Assembly (NCBI RefSeq): GCF_038449125.1 | Contig: NZ_CP151800.1 | Coordinates: 2,018,406 to 2,082,405, forward strand | Length of the DNA: 64,000 bases | From: Kosakonia sp. BYX6 | GTDB lineage: Bacteria; Pseudomonadota; Gammaproteobacteria; Enterobacterales; Enterobacteriaceae | Reading direction: 5' to 3' | Shown here: positions 36,705 to 46,994 of the stretch, one piece after another | How the letters are laid out: each line of letters begins with the position of its first letter | How positions within the stretch are numbered: the first letter of the stretch is position 1 | Translations under genes and position numbers: made by a program | Notes under the pieces: generated by a model | Seen by the model: only the letters and a program-made list of their open reading frames with translations | Database searches by the model: none | What the model was told of the DNA's origin: nothing

Positions 36705-37520
36705 ATGCCTTTCAGTTGCCCACTTTGCCACGCGCCATTAAGCCGTCGCGAGAAGTCTTTCGTCTGTCCGCAACGGCATCAGTTTGATCTCGCGAAAGAG
36801 GGCTATGTGAATTTGCTGCCGGTTCAGCATAAGCGTTCACGTGATCCGGGTGACAGTGCAGAGATGATGAATGCGCGTCGCGCTTTCCTCGATGCCGGTC
36901 ATTATCAGCCTTTGCGAGACATGATTACTGACATTTTGCAGGTCCGGTTATCAACGCAAGCAACTGCTGTGCTGGATATCGGCTGTGGGGAAGGGTATTA
37001 CACGCAGGCGTTTGCAGACATTGCGCAGCAACATGGCGCGCAGACACTGGGGCTGGATGTCTCGAAAGCCGCGATCCGCGCAGCGGCTAAGCGTTATCCT
37101 CAAGTCATGTTTTGCGTGGCGTCCAGCCATCGCTTACCATTTGAGGACTGTAGTATTGATGGGCTTATACGAATTTATGCGCCCTGCAAAGCGGAAGAAC
37201 TTGTCCGTGTAGTGAAACCAGAAGGTGTGGTGATCACTGTTGCGCCTGGGCCACGACACCTGATGGAGTTAAAGGGGCTTATCTATGATGATGTGCAGCT
37301 GCATCCTGAAAACAGCGGTGAGATAGCTGGATTCAATGTCGAGGAAAAACAATCCCTGGCGTATGAGATGGCATTAAGCGGCCCAGAAGCCATTGCTTTA
37401 TTGCAAATGACGCCATTTGCCTGGCGGGCAAAACCGGAAGTGTGGGAAAAGCTTACGGCAACAGATGAGTTCCGTTGCCAGACGGATTTCAGCATTCACT
37501 GCTTACAGCGGGAAAGTTAA
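36705..37520 (+). CDS. rlmA: RlmA, 23S rRNA m1G745 methyltransferase
   Basis: RlmA (RrmA) methylates N1 of G745 in 23S rRNA with S-adenosylmethionine. The 271-residue protein has an N-terminal zinc finger (CPLCH, then CPQRHQF at about residues 5-27). A Rossmann-type methyltransferase domain with [13 protein letters not shown] follows at about 88-100. The ATG at 36705 after a CCGGAG site gives the standard MPFSCPLCH start. An upstream in-frame ATG at 36603 precedes the cspC terminator. The stop overlaps the convergent mntP stop by four bases. Confidence 0.95.
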   Translation: MPFSCPLCHAPLSRREKSFVCPQRHQFDLAKEGYVNLLPVQHKRSRDPGDSAEMMNARRAFLDAGHYQPLRDMITDILQVRLSTQATAVLDIGCGEGYYTQAFADIAQQHGAQTLGLDVSKAAIRAAAKRYPQVMFCVASSHRLPFEDCSIDGLIRIYAPCKAEELVRVVKPEGVVITVAPGPRHLMELKGLIYDDVQLHPENSGEIAGFNVEEKQSLAYEMALSGPEAIALLQMTPFAWRAKPEVWEKLTATDEFRCQTDFSIHCLQRES

Positions 37521-38083
37521 CCGACGAAGTGGCTATAGAGGATTTGCATACCGATACTAATCAGCACAACACCGCCGAGGATCTCGGCGCGTTTTCCAAG
37601 CATTGGGCCGATAAAACGGCCTACCATCATTCCCAGCGTTGACATAATCAGCGTCGCGCAACCAATAGCCAGCGCGGTTGCGACGATATTAACTTGCAGG
37701 AAGGCAAGACCAACACCAACGGCCATTGCATCAAGGCTGGTGGCAATTGCGGTGGTAACCAATAACCAGAATCCATGACGATGTGGTGTTTCTTCATCAT
37801 CGGCATCATTACCACGAATGCCTTCAAGCACCATTCGGCCGCCAAGAAAGACCAGCAGAACAAAGGCAATCCAGTGATTCCACTCCAGTACAAACTGCGT
37901 TGCCAACATACCCAATCCCCAGCCAATGAGCGGGGTCAGCGTTTCTATCACGCCAAAAATAAGGCCGGTGCGCAGTGCTTCAGAGAATTTAGGTTTATGG
38001 AGTGTTGCCCCTTTGCCGATGGAAGCAGCGAAAGCATCCATTGACATGCCAAAGGCGAGAAGAATTGTTGCAGATAAGTTCAT
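37517..38083 (-). CDS. mntP: MntP, manganese efflux pump
   Basis: MntP (YebN) exports Mn(II) from the cytoplasm and protects against manganese excess. The 188-residue protein has six membrane helices in two homologous halves, each with a conserved acidic helix ([27 protein letters not shown]). The start at 38083 matches the family; a longer in-frame ATG at 38152 lies inside the riboswitch. Expression is expected to be raised by Mn(II) through that riboswitch and through MntR. Confidence 0.96.
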   Translation of the reverse strand: MNLSATILLAFGMSMDAFAASIGKGATLHKPKFSEALRTGLIFGVIETLTPLIGWGLGMLATQFVLEWNHWIAFVLLVFLGGRMVLEGIRGNDADDEETPHRHGFWLLVTTAIATSLDAMAVGVGLAFLQVNIVATALAIGCATLIMSTLGMMVGRFIGPMLGKRAEILGGVVLISIGMQILYSHFVG

Positions 38084-38134
38084 GAGTGCGTCCTGACCGG
38101 GGGTTCCATATAACACACCACTGCCCCCAGTAAA

Positions 38135-38272
38135 CAGCAGTCGGTGTGTCAATGGTCTCGCCTGACTGAAACAGATTCAGTCCGTACGTGCCACGTTTTG
38201 CAACGAGTATGTTGACACGTACATTTCCGGGTAGGTGGAAATCGGCTACTCCCCAACGACCGACGCACCTTA
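38135..38272 (-). promoter_or_regulatory. yybP-ykoY manganese riboswitch in the mntP leader
   Basis: Read on the minus strand, the leader contains the conserved Mn-binding loop GGGGAGTAGCC (about 38242-38254) and the second loop GCGAGACCATTGACA (about 38147-38161). They are joined by a closing stem GCGTCGGT with ACCGACTGC. This is the known arrangement of the mntP yybP-ykoY aptamer. A further stem (ACTGC with GCAGT, about 38120-38142) between aptamer and start could be the expression platform. Confidence 0.88.
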
Positions 38273-38463
38273 GCATATTTTGAGAATATAAAACAACAAC
38301 AGAAAAATATAAGGTATTTTACCAATTGATAACGATTTGCATTTAGATTTAACGGTAAAGATAACGTTAATAAATATAAGTACATTTCTTTGCGAAATAT
38401 AGCTATGGCTATATTTGCGCCTGTTTTTTGTGCGGAATAATATAGTTAAGTCTATGATTTAAA

Positions 38464-38922
38464 CTATTGAGTTTTAATCATAATTTTATAAATCTTTTCC
38501 AGATCGTCGATATTTCGCACACGAATCAGTAAGCGCCGTTGTTCTAATTGCATTACCAGCACACCATCTTCCGATAAATTCATCTCTTTTATACGGGTAT
38601 ATTCAATCCAGACATTGGCGAAGAAAAAACCTTGTTGTTTAAAGATTATCTTCGGTGCGCGGATCCAAAAAAGATAAATACCGAGTAATGCCAATGCAGA
38701 TAATAACCACATCGTTAATGCTGAACCGCCATTCGCCGTATTGTTATAAATAAGGATGACCAGCAGACCAACAAAGATAGCGCCATCGGTACGGCTTCTG
38801 CGCAGCAGGGGAACCGACAATAATGTCTCGCCATTGCGGCGGGGCATGATGAACTCATCATAGAGAGCAAAAGCCAACAGGGCGGCAACAACCACAACCA
38901 AAACAATGTCCGCAACCGTCAT
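38464..38922 (-). CDS. yobD: YobD, UPF0266 membrane protein
   Basis: YobD is a 152-residue inner-membrane protein of unknown function. It has three hydrophobic segments (about 4-20, 45-62 and 68-86), followed by a cytoplasmic domain with conserved [20 protein letters not shown] and [18 protein letters not shown]. An AAGGAGGA site precedes the ATG. It follows the manZ terminator on the same strand. The 191 bases between its stop and the mntP leader are AT-rich with no gene seen. Confidence 0.92.
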   Translation of the reverse strand: MTVADIVLVVVVAALLAFALYDEFIMPRRNGETLLSVPLLRRSRTDGAIFVGLLVILIYNNTANGGSALTMWLLSALALLGIYLFWIRAPKIIFKQQGFFFANVWIEYTRIKEMNLSEDGVLVMQLEQRRLLIRVRNIDDLEKIYKIMIKTQ

Positions 38923-38934
38923 TTTTCCTCCTTA

Positions 38935-38965
38935 AATAAAAAACCGGGGGCATGCCCCCGGTTAT
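38935..38965 (-). terminator. Terminator after manXYZ
   Basis: On the minus strand ACCGGGGGC and GCCCCCGGT form a strong stem, followed by TTTTTTATTT. It lies directly behind the manZ stop. Confidence 0.92.
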
Positions 38966-38976
38966 GAGATCACAGA

Positions 38977-39828
38977 TTACAGGCCCAACAAGCCGATGGC
39001 GTAGCCGACAATCCCGATGACGAAGAACCCAACAATGATCCACAGCGGGTTCACTTTCTTACGCAGCAGCCACATACAGGCGAAGGTTAACAGCAGAGGA
39101 ACCAGACCCGGCATCAGCTGGTCGAGAATGGTCTGCACTGTGGTCACCGTCGTTTTACCGGTCTGGTCGGTGATTTCCGACACCACCAGCGGAATATTAA
39201 CGTGCGTCCACTTGTTTACCAGTGCCCCCATGACAAACAGGCCGAGGATTGACGCCCCCTCAGTCAGTTTCTGCAGGAAGCCACCGCCCATATCTTTAAC
39301 GATGTCGATACCTTTACGGTAACCGTACGCCACACCGTAATAGCGTGTCGCCAGACGAACAATGTTAAAGAGGAAGAAGAACAGCAACGGTCCGAGCAGG
39401 CTTCCGCTCATCGCGATCCCGGCGCCCAGAGCGGCGAAAACCGGACGTACGGTTCCCCAGAAAATCGGGTCACCCACGCCTGCCAGCGGCCCCATCAAAC
39501 CCACTTTGATACCGTTAATGGCACCATCGTCGATCTCTGCGCCGTTCGCGCGCTGCTCTTCCATCGCCAACGTCACGCCCAGTACCGGTGCGGCAACGTA
39601 CGGATGGGTGTTAAAGAACTCCAGATGACGTTTAATCGCCTGGCGACGCGCTTCGTTGTTTTCCGGATAGAGGCGTCTGATTGCCGGAACCATCGAGAAA
39701 CAGAAGCCCAGCGCTTGCATACGTTCGAAGTTCCATGAACCCTGGAACAGGTTAGAACGAAGGAATACGCCACGAATGTCACTCTGGGTGAGTTTTTTCT
39801 CAGTCGGAGTTTTAGTCATATCAACCAT
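38977..39828 (-). CDS. manZ: ManZ, mannose PTS IID component
   Basis: ManZ is the IID membrane subunit of the mannose/glucose/glucosamine phosphotransferase system and joins ManY to form the sugar channel. The 283-residue protein shows the IID signatures IRGVFLRSNLFQGSWNFERMQ and GLMGPLAGVGDPIFWGT, and one C-terminal membrane segment. The start at 39828 (MVDMTKT) has AGGTGA at good spacing; an ATG at 39837 does not. It is the last gene of manXYZ. Confidence 0.97.
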   Translation of the reverse strand: MVDMTKTPTEKKLTQSDIRGVFLRSNLFQGSWNFERMQALGFCFSMVPAIRRLYPENNEARRQAIKRHLEFFNTHPYVAAPVLGVTLAMEEQRANGAEIDDGAINGIKVGLMGPLAGVGDPIFWGTVRPVFAALGAGIAMSGSLLGPLLFFFLFNIVRLATRYYGVAYGYRKGIDIVKDMGGGFLQKLTEGASILGLFVMGALVNKWTHVNIPLVVSEITDQTGKTTVTTVQTILDQLMPGLVPLLLTFACMWLLRKKVNPLWIIVGFFVIGIVGYAIGLLGL

Positions 39829-39840
39829 GTCGTTCACCTG

Positions 39841-40641
39841 TTAATCCAGTTCGTTATCAAGATCGTTGGAACCCGCTGCCGGAGCCGCGCCACCTGCAGA
39901 ACGGTTATATTTCGGGCTAAGCTGAATGTAGAGAATGGCCATAACCGCGCCGATAACACCCAGCGATACAAGGTTGAAGTTGGTGAATGCGGCAGTCACG
40001 AAGCCGAGATAGAAGAACGGCATCAGGTAACCTGCGCGCATCATGTTGATGACCATCGCATAACCAACGACCACAATCATGCCACCGGCGATATTCAGAC
40101 CGCTGGTCACCACTTCCGGAATGGCGTTCAGCATGTTCTGGACTTCGCTGGTTCCGACAGAGATTGCCACGATCACCGCAGGAATGGCGATACGCATGGC
40201 CTGTAAGAACAGGGAAGAAACGTGAATCCAGGAGAGGGCCGTGAGGTTGCCGTTATCCGCCGCCTTATCCGCCGCGTGCTGGAAGCCCACGGTAATAGTA
40301 CGAACGATAATGGTGAGCACCTGGCCTGCCGCTGCCAGCGGAATAGCCAGCGCGATACCTGCACCGATACTCTGGTTGCCACCGATAACCAGAATGGTTG
40401 AGATAATGGACGCCAGCGCCGCATCAGGCGCAACTGCCGCACCGATGTTCATCCAGCCCAGTGCGATCATTTCCAGCGTACCACCGATGATGATACCGGT
40501 TTTCATATCGCCCAGAACAATACCCACCAGCGTACAAGCCACCAACGGACGGTGGAACTGGAATTCGTCAAGTATCGACTCCATACCGGCAATACATGCG
40601 ACGACGAAAACCAGCACAATCTGAAGAGTGGTAATCTCCAT
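39841..40641 (-). CDS. manY: ManY, mannose PTS IIC component
   Basis: ManY is the IIC sugar-translocating subunit of the mannose PTS. The 266-residue protein consists mainly of hydrophobic helices. Conserved stretches include GIVLGDMKTGIIIGGTLEM, GWMNIGAAVAPDAALASI and AGGMIVVVGYAMVINMM. An AGGAGAA site precedes the ATG. Also used by phage lambda DNA entry and several bacteriocins in E. coli, it could be a phage factor here too. The gap to manZ is short, so the three genes are one operon. Confidence 0.97.
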   Translation of the reverse strand: MEITTLQIVLVFVVACIAGMESILDEFQFHRPLVACTLVGIVLGDMKTGIIIGGTLEMIALGWMNIGAAVAPDAALASIISTILVIGGNQSIGAGIALAIPLAAAGQVLTIIVRTITVGFQHAADKAADNGNLTALSWIHVSSLFLQAMRIAIPAVIVAISVGTSEVQNMLNAIPEVVTSGLNIAGGMIVVVGYAMVINMMRAGYLMPFFYLGFVTAAFTNFNLVSLGVIGAVMAILYIQLSPKYNRSAGGAAPAAGSNDLDNELD

Positions 40642-40704
40642 TGTACTTCTCCTATAGCTAAATCAGACGTAAGTGTGAAAACTGAGTCAATCAGGTCGTC
40701 GCGG

Positions 40705-41679
40705 TTATTTCGCCACTTTGCTGATCAAATCCATCATTTTCAGTTTCGGATCGTTTGAAACTTTACGGACTTCCAGCTCAATGCCGCGATCGTTCAACTT
40801 CTTGAACGCTTCGATATCTTTTTCATCCACTGAAACGGCGTTATTCACCTGGGTTTTCCCCTGACGATAAGCCATGCCGCCGATATTGACGGAGGTGATA
40901 TTGACACCGCCCTCAACGATACGCTCCACATCTGTCGGGTTAGTAAACAGCAGCATCACCCTTTCTCGTGCGTATTTGGGGTTGTTGTAGACACGAATCA
41001 TCTTATCAACGTCCACCACATGCGCCGTCACGCCCGGGGGCGCAACCTGAGTTAGCAGGGTTTTACGTACGGTATCTGCCGCGACTTCGTCGCTAACGAC
41101 AATAATACGTGTGACGTTGGTTTCTTTGGTCCAGCGAGTCGCGACTTGGCCGTGGATCAAACGGTCATCGATACGGGCAAGGCCGATAACCATATAATCG
41201 TCCGGCCCCATCGGTTTCGCGGGTGTTGCCGCTTTTGCGACGGTAGAAGTGGGTGCAGCAGCAGGCGCGGTTTTTTCCACCGGCTGCGCTTTCAGCGCTT
41301 TGACGCCTTCGCGTCCGGTTTCAACCGCCAGCGCGACCAGCTCATCGAACGTGGGATTATCATCCCTGGCCATCAGTGTTTCCACCAGCATCGGGATGTT
41401 GACACCGGCGATCACCTCATAATGCTCTTTATCGACGACAATGCGGCTGGCGGCATTAAATGGGCTGCCACCCCATGTATCGACGAGAAATAGCACGCCT
41501 TTGTTGGTCTCCAGTTTCCCCAATTGTGCATTGTATTTTTCGATTAACGTTTCCGCATTTTCACCGGGAACGAAATCAATCCAGCCGACGTTTTCCTGCT
41601 CGCCCAGCAGCATCTCGGCGGTTTTAAGCAGTTGTTCCGCAGCCCAACCATGTGTGCCTATAACAATAGCAATAGTCAC
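40705..41679 (-). CDS. manX: ManX, mannose PTS IIAB component
   Basis: ManX receives phosphate from HPr and passes it to the incoming sugar. The 324-residue protein has an N-terminal IIA domain (phospho-His10 in VIGTHGWAAEQ), an Ala/Pro/Thr-rich linker at about 137-158, and a IIB domain with the second phospho-His in IDDRLIHGQVATRW at about 176. Translation starts at GTG after a good AGGAGG site. Mlc/NagC-like and CRP-like sequences lie upstream, as in the E. coli man operon. Confidence 0.97.
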   Translation of the reverse strand: MTIAIVIGTHGWAAEQLLKTAEMLLGEQENVGWIDFVPGENAETLIEKYNAQLGKLETNKGVLFLVDTWGGSPFNAASRIVVDKEHYEVIAGVNIPMLVETLMARDDNPTFDELVALAVETGREGVKALKAQPVEKTAPAAAPTSTVAKAATPAKPMGPDDYMVIGLARIDDRLIHGQVATRWTKETNVTRIIVVSDEVAADTVRKTLLTQVAPPGVTAHVVDVDKMIRVYNNPKYARERVMLLFTNPTDVERIVEGGVNITSVNIGGMAYRQGKTQVNNAVSVDEKDIEAFKKLNDRGIELEVRKVSNDPKLKMMDLISKVAK

Positions 41680-41796
41680 TTGCTACCTCCTTCTTCTTGT
41701 CGTTAACACACCATCAATTGATGTATTGTGAATCTGTCCCGGTAAACCGAATCGATTCAGATAAAAGTTAAAGAGAACACCTATGACTTCCGGGAA

Positions 41797-41841
41797 TTAT
41801 TTTAGATAGTGAAAAAATAATTTATGTGATGAAGATCCGTA
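41797..41841 (-). promoter_or_regulatory. Mlc/NagC-like and CRP-like sites upstream of manX
   Basis: TTATTTTAGATAGTGAAAAAATAA at 41797-41820 has the TTATTT/AAATAA-type inverted arms of Mlc and NagC operators. The adjacent TGTGATGAAGATCCGTAA at 41824-41841 has one perfect CRP half-site. Both proteins are known to control manXYZ in E. coli. Spacing to the start (about 120-160 bases) is long, so the promoter is probably between them and the gene. Confidence 0.55.
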
Positions 41842-41936
41842 ATTTAGCTTTACTGTAAATGAAATTTTGAGGCGCAAAATATCCTCACATTTTGCAAAGT
41901 CTGGTAAATCTTTGCCAACGCCAAACTCTCTCTGTT

Positions 41937-42146
41937 ATGTTTACCCTCCGTTTAATTCATCAGGAGTATAGGGCAGCAGCCCACCGTATGGACCGTCACC
42001 GACGTCAGTTCGCCTTTTGGCCTTCCCGCGCCACGCATTCCGGTGTTTCACACCACTTTCCAAATATGTTCGATGTCATCACGCCTGCGCAACTCAGTGC
42101 GCCGTATAACATTTCCCTTTTCAGGAGCCTGTCATGGAATTCTTAA
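41937..42146 (+). CDS. yoaL: Leader ORF overlapping yoaE (YoaL-like)
   Basis: A 69-codon frame ([20 protein letters not shown] onward, ending LFRSLSWNS) covers most of the yoaE leader and stops 13 bases inside yoaE. That overlap is typical of translational coupling. From memory, E. coli has a small protein YoaL at this place. No strong ribosome binding site precedes the ATG, and the peptide is Arg/His/Ser-rich without a known domain. It could also be a chance frame in a structured leader. Confidence 0.45.
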   Translation: MFTLRLIHQEYRAAAHRMDRHRRQFAFWPSRATHSGVSHHFPNMFDVITPAQLSAPYNISLFRSLSWNS

Positions 42147-43693
42147 TGGATCCCCAGATTTGGGCGGGATTGTTGACACTTGTTGTTCTGGAAATCGTAC
42201 TGGGTATCGATAATCTGGTATTTATCGCCATTCTTGCCGACAAACTGCCACCCAAACAGCGTGATAAAGCGCGTTTGATCGGTTTGTCGCTGGCGCTGGT
42301 TATGCGACTCGGTTTGCTGTCGCTTATCTCCTGGATGGTCACGCTGACGCAGCCGCTCTTTTCTGTCTGGAATTTCACCTTCTCAGGGCGTGATTTGATC
42401 ATGCTGTTTGGTGGTGTGTTCCTGCTGTTCAAAGCCACTACAGAGCTACATGAACGGCTGGAAAACCGCGAGCATGACGATGGACATGGCAAAGGCTACG
42501 CCAGTTTCTGGGTGGTCGTGGCGCAAATCGTTATTCTTGATGCCGTCTTCTCCCTCGACGCGGTGGTCACCGCCGTGGGGATGGTGAACCACTTACCGGT
42601 GATGATGGCTGCCGTGGTGATCGCCATGGCCGTGATGCTGCTGGCCTCAAAGCCGCTGACCAACTTTGTGAACCAGCATCCGACGGTAGTGGTTCTGTGT
42701 CTGAGCTTCCTGCTGATGATTGGCCTGAGCCTGGTGGCCGAAGGTTTTGGCTTCCATATTCCGAAAGGCTACCTGTACGCCGCGATTGGTTTCTCAATTA
42801 TCATCGAGTTCTTTAACCAGATTGCTCGTCGTAACTTCATTCGCCATCAGTCGCATTTGCCGCTGCGTGCCCGTACCGCTGACGCGATTCTGCGCCTGAT
42901 GGGCGGTCGCCGTCAGAGCAACCCGCAGATTGAAGCGGACAGCAACGCGCCGGGGCCGGTGCCTGAAGGCGCGTTTGCTGAAGAAGAGCGTTATATGATC
43001 AACGGTGTGTTGACGCTGGCGTCCCGTTCGTTGCGCAGCATGATGACGCCGCGCGGGGATATCAGTTGGGTAGATGCGAATCTGAGCGTCGATCAGATTC
43101 GCCAACAGCTATTGTCCTCTCCGCACAGCTTGTTCCCGGTTTGTCGTGGCGAGCTGGACGAAGTGATTGGTATCGTGCGAGCTAAAGAGTTGCTGGTCTC
43201 ACTCGAAGAAGGCGTCGATGTTGCCGCTATCGCGTCTGCTTCCCCAGCGATTGTGGTTCCGGAAACGTTGGATCCCATCAAGCTACTTGGCGTTTTACGC
43301 CGTGCTCGCGGAAGCTTTGTTATCGTCACGAATGAATTTGGTGTGGTGCAGGGGCTGGTCACGCCGCTGGACGTGCTGGAAGCCATCGCGGGTGAATTCC
43401 CGGATGCGGATGAAACGCCAGAAATCGTTGCCGATGGCGACGGCTGGCTGGTCAAAGGCACCACCGATTTGCACGCACTGAAGCACACGCTCGGCCTCGA
43501 TAATCTGCTCAATGACGACGACGATATTGCTACCGTCGCCGGGCTGGTGATTGCGGCGAAAGGGCAAATTCCACCGGCTGGTGAAGTGCTTGAGATCGCG
43601 CCGCTGCACATCACGGTGGTGAAAGCCAATGATTACCGCGTAGATCTGGTTCGTATTGTTAAAGAACAACCGATTCACGACGAAGAGGAGTAA
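42134..43693 (+). CDS. yoaE: YoaE, TerC-family membrane protein with CBS and CorC domains
   Basis: YoaE is an inner-membrane protein of the TerC family, probably moving metal ions; its substrate is not settled. The 519-residue protein has seven membrane helices at about 10-230, with the conserved acidic motifs [12 protein letters not shown] and [15 protein letters not shown]-domain pair follows (about 300-420; [20 protein letters not shown] and [20 protein letters not shown]), then a CorC/HlyC C-terminal domain. AGGAGCC precedes the ATG. The gene overlaps the leader ORF. Confidence 0.93.
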   Translation: MEFLMDPQIWAGLLTLVVLEIVLGIDNLVFIAILADKLPPKQRDKARLIGLSLALVMRLGLLSLISWMVTLTQPLFSVWNFTFSGRDLIMLFGGVFLLFKATTELHERLENREHDDGHGKGYASFWVVVAQIVILDAVFSLDAVVTAVGMVNHLPVMMAAVVIAMAVMLLASKPLTNFVNQHPTVVVLCLSFLLMIGLSLVAEGFGFHIPKGYLYAAIGFSIIIEFFNQIARRNFIRHQSHLPLRARTADAILRLMGGRRQSNPQIEADSNAPGPVPEGAFAEEERYMINGVLTLASRSLRSMMTPRGDISWVDANLSVDQIRQQLLSSPHSLFPVCRGELDEVIGIVRAKELLVSLEEGVDVAAIASASPAIVVPETLDPIKLLGVLRRARGSFVIVTNEFGVVQGLVTPLDVLEAIAGEFPDADETPEIVADGDGWLVKGTTDLHALKHTLGLDNLLNDDDDIATVAGLVIAAKGQIPPAGEVLEIAPLHITVVKANDYRVDLVRIVKEQPIHDEEE

Positions 43694-43696
43694 TCC

Positions 43697-45292
43697 TCAA
43701 CCCGGGATCAGCGGTGCGACCTGGTCGTTTTGCCTGGCCGGTGGGGCAGTGTTCCCCGCCAGCCAGTCAGGAAAATCCTCAATCGGCATTGGTACCGCAA
43801 ATAAAAACCCCTGCAAAGTCTGAACACCCTGCTGGCGCAAATGCTGCGCCTGCTGCTGGGTTTCCACGCCTTCCGCCACCAGTTCAATATTCAGGCGTTG
43901 CCCAAGAGCAATAATCATATCGGTTACGGTCGAGTTCACCGCATCCGTGCCGATGGCGGCGGTATAAGATTTATCGATTTTCAAAATGTCCGGGTGCAAC
44001 TTCTCCAGCCAACTGAGGGAACTGTTGCCGGTACCAAAATCATCAATTGCTATCTTCACCCCGTAACGGTGCAGCTCGCGCATCATGCGCGGATCAACAT
44101 CCAGCAGCGCGTCACGTTCGGTGAGTTCGATCGTCAGTTGCTGAACAGGTCGTCCGGTAAACCATAGCCGATGCAAATCCTTGAGCAATTCGCCGTGGCG
44201 TATATGGCTCGGCGCGACATTAACGCCAATATGAAAATGCGCATCGGCCGGAAACAGATGCAGCTGACGTTTTGTTTCGATCAACACATAGCGGGTAAGT
44301 CGAGCGATCAGGTGTTGATCTTCTGCGATCGGGATAAACACTTCCGGCGAGATCCACCCCTGGCGCGGATTATGCCAGCGCAGCAGAATTTCAACGCCCA
44401 CACACTGTAGGCTCTGCGCATGCACCAGCGGCTGGCAAAACAGCGCGAATTCGCGCCCGGCCAGCCCGAGGTTGATCTCGCGGGAGAAGCTCATACGGTT
44501 GGCGGTCGCAAACCAGGCGATAAAACCGGTCAACAGCCCCATCATCAGCGCCAGAGGTAACTGGGAAGGCAGATGACGAAGCGCCAGCCGCGTGGAGCCC
44601 GGTCCACTTACGCTGACCGTAAACGGAAAATTCTGTGAGGCTCGCTGATAACGTTTTTCATCGGCTAAAAGCGGCAAATCCGTCAAAACACTTTTGCCGT
44701 GAACCAAATGCCGTCCGGCGACGCTCAGAATGACACCCGTTATCAACGGCGCTTGCGGTTCCAGCATCAAACTGCTCAGCAACTCAATATTCACCGCTTC
44801 GATCACACCACTTTGCCCGTCTGGCGTGGTGGGGTACCACATGATCAACACTGGGCGATCTTTTAACAGTGATTGATCCGTTGAAAGCACCAGTAGCGGC
44901 TGGCTGGCGGGCAGAGCCGGTTGTAGTTGGTGAATGGGAACATTGCGGTTACCGAAGATGCTTGAGCAGTAGAGAATGCCATTTTCGATAAGGCCAATGG
45001 CCCGCACAGTTTGTAGGCTTGCCGCCTGTTTGCGCAGTTGCAAATGCACATCAGAACATGCCACGCCAACCAGCGGAGCCAACGCTTTGCGGCTGGATAT
45101 CAGCGGTAGCATCAAGCGATCGAGCGTCGCAACGGCGTGGTGGGTGAACAATGCGACGCGCTGTTGATTTAAATTACGCTCCGAAATAAAGCGAAACGCC
45201 AGCGTCACCATAAGCGCGACAATGCCCGCCAGAACGCAAACAATGGCGCGTCGTCGTCGATAGCTTTTAATGATTCGCTGAGCCGTCTGCAT
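43697..45292 (-). CDS. pdeD: PdeD, c-di-GMP phosphodiesterase with CSS sensor
   Basis: PdeD (YoaD) hydrolyses cyclic di-GMP and is controlled by the redox state of its periplasmic domain. The 531-residue protein has an N-terminal membrane helix (about 18-34). The periplasmic CSS domain (about 35-235) has the two cysteines in GVACSDVHL and LYCSSIFG. A second helix and a C-terminal EAL domain (about 270-520) follow, with GVEILLRW in place of EAL, NVAPSHI, ERDAL and IDDFGTGNSSL. The start at 45292 gives the family N-terminus; an in-frame ATG at 45340 is less likely. It converges with yoaE. Confidence 0.94.
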   Translation of the reverse strand: MQTAQRIIKSYRRRRAIVCVLAGIVALMVTLAFRFISERNLNQQRVALFTHHAVATLDRLMLPLISSRKALAPLVGVACSDVHLQLRKQAASLQTVRAIGLIENGILYCSSIFGNRNVPIHQLQPALPASQPLLVLSTDQSLLKDRPVLIMWYPTTPDGQSGVIEAVNIELLSSLMLEPQAPLITGVILSVAGRHLVHGKSVLTDLPLLADEKRYQRASQNFPFTVSVSGPGSTRLALRHLPSQLPLALMMGLLTGFIAWFATANRMSFSREINLGLAGREFALFCQPLVHAQSLQCVGVEILLRWHNPRQGWISPEVFIPIAEDQHLIARLTRYVLIETKRQLHLFPADAHFHIGVNVAPSHIRHGELLKDLHRLWFTGRPVQQLTIELTERDALLDVDPRMMRELHRYGVKIAIDDFGTGNSSLSWLEKLHPDILKIDKSYTAAIGTDAVNSTVTDMIIALGQRLNIELVAEGVETQQQAQHLRQQGVQTLQGFLFAVPMPIEDFPDWLAGNTAPPARQNDQVAPLIPG

Positions 45293-45412
45293 GCCATGTT
45301 CGCCTGTGAAGTCTCTGGTCTGAATACATCCCCAGAACAAAGAAAGTGTAGTGGGGATTTACACAAGTCACGAGAAGATCGGCGAAAAATCATTTATCTG
45401 CAACGCACGGGC

Positions 45413-45442
45413 AAAAAAACGCCACTCGGCTGAACGGCGTTT
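45413..45442 (-). terminator. Terminator after sdaA
   Basis: On the minus strand AAACGCC and GGCGTTT form a stem across a 12-base loop, followed by a T-run. It lies right behind the sdaA stop. Confidence 0.82.
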
Positions 45443-45455
45443 GGGGGAGTGGGTG

Positions 45456-46820
45456 TTAATCACACTGAACTTTGATGGCGAGACCGCCGCGTGATGTTTC
45501 ACGGTATTTGGCGTTCATATCTTTACCGGTTTCGTACATGGTCTCGATAACCTTATCAAGCGAAACGCGCGGTGCGCTGGTGCGGCGCATCGCCATACGT
45601 GAGGCGTTGATCGCTTTTACCGAGGCAATCGCGTTGCGTTCAATGCAAGGCACCTGTACCTGGCCAGCAACCGGATCGCAGGTCAAACCGAGGTTATGTT
45701 CCATGCCGATTTCCGCCGCTACGCACACCTGCTCCGGGCTTGCTCCCAGCAGTTCTGCCAGTCCCGCCGCAGCCATTGAACAGGCCACGCCGACTTCGCC
45801 CTGACAACCCACTTCCGCGCCGGAAATAGAGGCGTTCATTTTGTACAACGTGCCAATGGCACCGGCGGCGAGGAAATAGCGGATATAAATATCCGGGCTC
45901 ACGGATTCGATAAAGTGATCGTAATAGGCCAGTACCGCCGGAACGATGCCGCAGGCGCCGTTGGTCGGTGCGGTAACCACACGGCCACCCGCTGCGTTCT
46001 CTTCATTGACCGCCAGCGCGAACATATTCACCCAGTCGACGACATTCATCGGATCGTTGGACAACTTGTCGCTGGCGACCAGCAAACGGCGCAACGCGGA
46101 AGCACGGCGCGGAACGCGCAACGGCCCCGGCAGCACGCCTTCGGTATTCATCCCGCGATCGATACAAGCTCGCATCGTTGACCAGACATTGGCGAAATAC
46201 GCTTCAATCTCTTTTTTCGAATGCAGCGCCAGTTCGTTTTGCATCACCATGCCGGACAACGAAAGGCCGGTTTCTTTGCAATACTCCAGCATCTGCGTCG
46301 CGGAATTGAACGGGTAGGGAACGGTGACGGCACTAAGCGTTTCTTTGCCGAAATGCTCTTCATCGACGATAAAGCCGCCGCCAATGGAATAATAGGTTTT
46401 GCTGTAGACGGCGTTCTCACCGCTCAACGCAGTAATCCGCATGCCGTTTTCATGCAGCGACAGGTTATCGCTATGAAAACGCATGCCATCATTTTGTGGG
46501 AAATCCACTTCGTGACGACCCTGCGCCAGTAACAGGCGGCCACGACTTTCAACGTCACGGATAAAACTGGGAATCGCATCGATATCCACAGTAGCGGGTT
46601 CATTTCCCGCCAGCCCCATAATAATGGCGATATCGGTATGGTGGCCTTTCCCGGTAAGGGAGAGTGAGCCGTAAACATCGACCGCCACGCGGGTGACGCT
46701 TTCCAGCAATCCTTTTTCGACCAGGTCATCGACGAACTGCTTACCGGCCTTCATTGGGCCTACAGTGTGAGAGGATGAGGGACCGATCCCCACCTTAAAC
46801 ATGTCGAATATACTAATCAC
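45456..46820 (-). CDS. sdaA: SdaA, L-serine deaminase 1
   Basis: SdaA converts L-serine to pyruvate and ammonia with a 4Fe-4S cluster. The 454-residue protein has the beta domain at the N-terminus ([20 protein letters not shown]) and the alpha domain with cluster cysteines in [26 protein letters not shown] and the C-terminal QCD. The GTG at 46820 after CAGGAG gives the exact family length; an in-frame ATG at 46877 would add 19 residues. Pyruvate from serine joins that from Eda and PykA in this window. Confidence 0.97.
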   Translation of the reverse strand: MISIFDMFKVGIGPSSSHTVGPMKAGKQFVDDLVEKGLLESVTRVAVDVYGSLSLTGKGHHTDIAIIMGLAGNEPATVDIDAIPSFIRDVESRGRLLLAQGRHEVDFPQNDGMRFHSDNLSLHENGMRITALSGENAVYSKTYYSIGGGFIVDEEHFGKETLSAVTVPYPFNSATQMLEYCKETGLSLSGMVMQNELALHSKKEIEAYFANVWSTMRACIDRGMNTEGVLPGPLRVPRRASALRRLLVASDKLSNDPMNVVDWVNMFALAVNEENAAGGRVVTAPTNGACGIVPAVLAYYDHFIESVSPDIYIRYFLAAGAIGTLYKMNASISGAEVGCQGEVGVACSMAAAGLAELLGASPEQVCVAAEIGMEHNLGLTCDPVAGQVQVPCIERNAIASVKAINASRMAMRRTSAPRVSLDKVIETMYETGKDMNAKYRETSRGGLAIKVQCD

Positions 46821-46994
46821 ATTAACGCTCCTGACAGGGTTACTGGAGGTTCCAGTAACGATGTAATAACTGCGCATAGTGTAAGAGGGAAGTCTCGTAT
46901 CAGCTTAACTATTCACATGAATTAAACTAATGAACAACCGCGAATAAACTAATAGCGCGAACGCTGTCACAAAGATGTTATGCGTAAAGTATAG

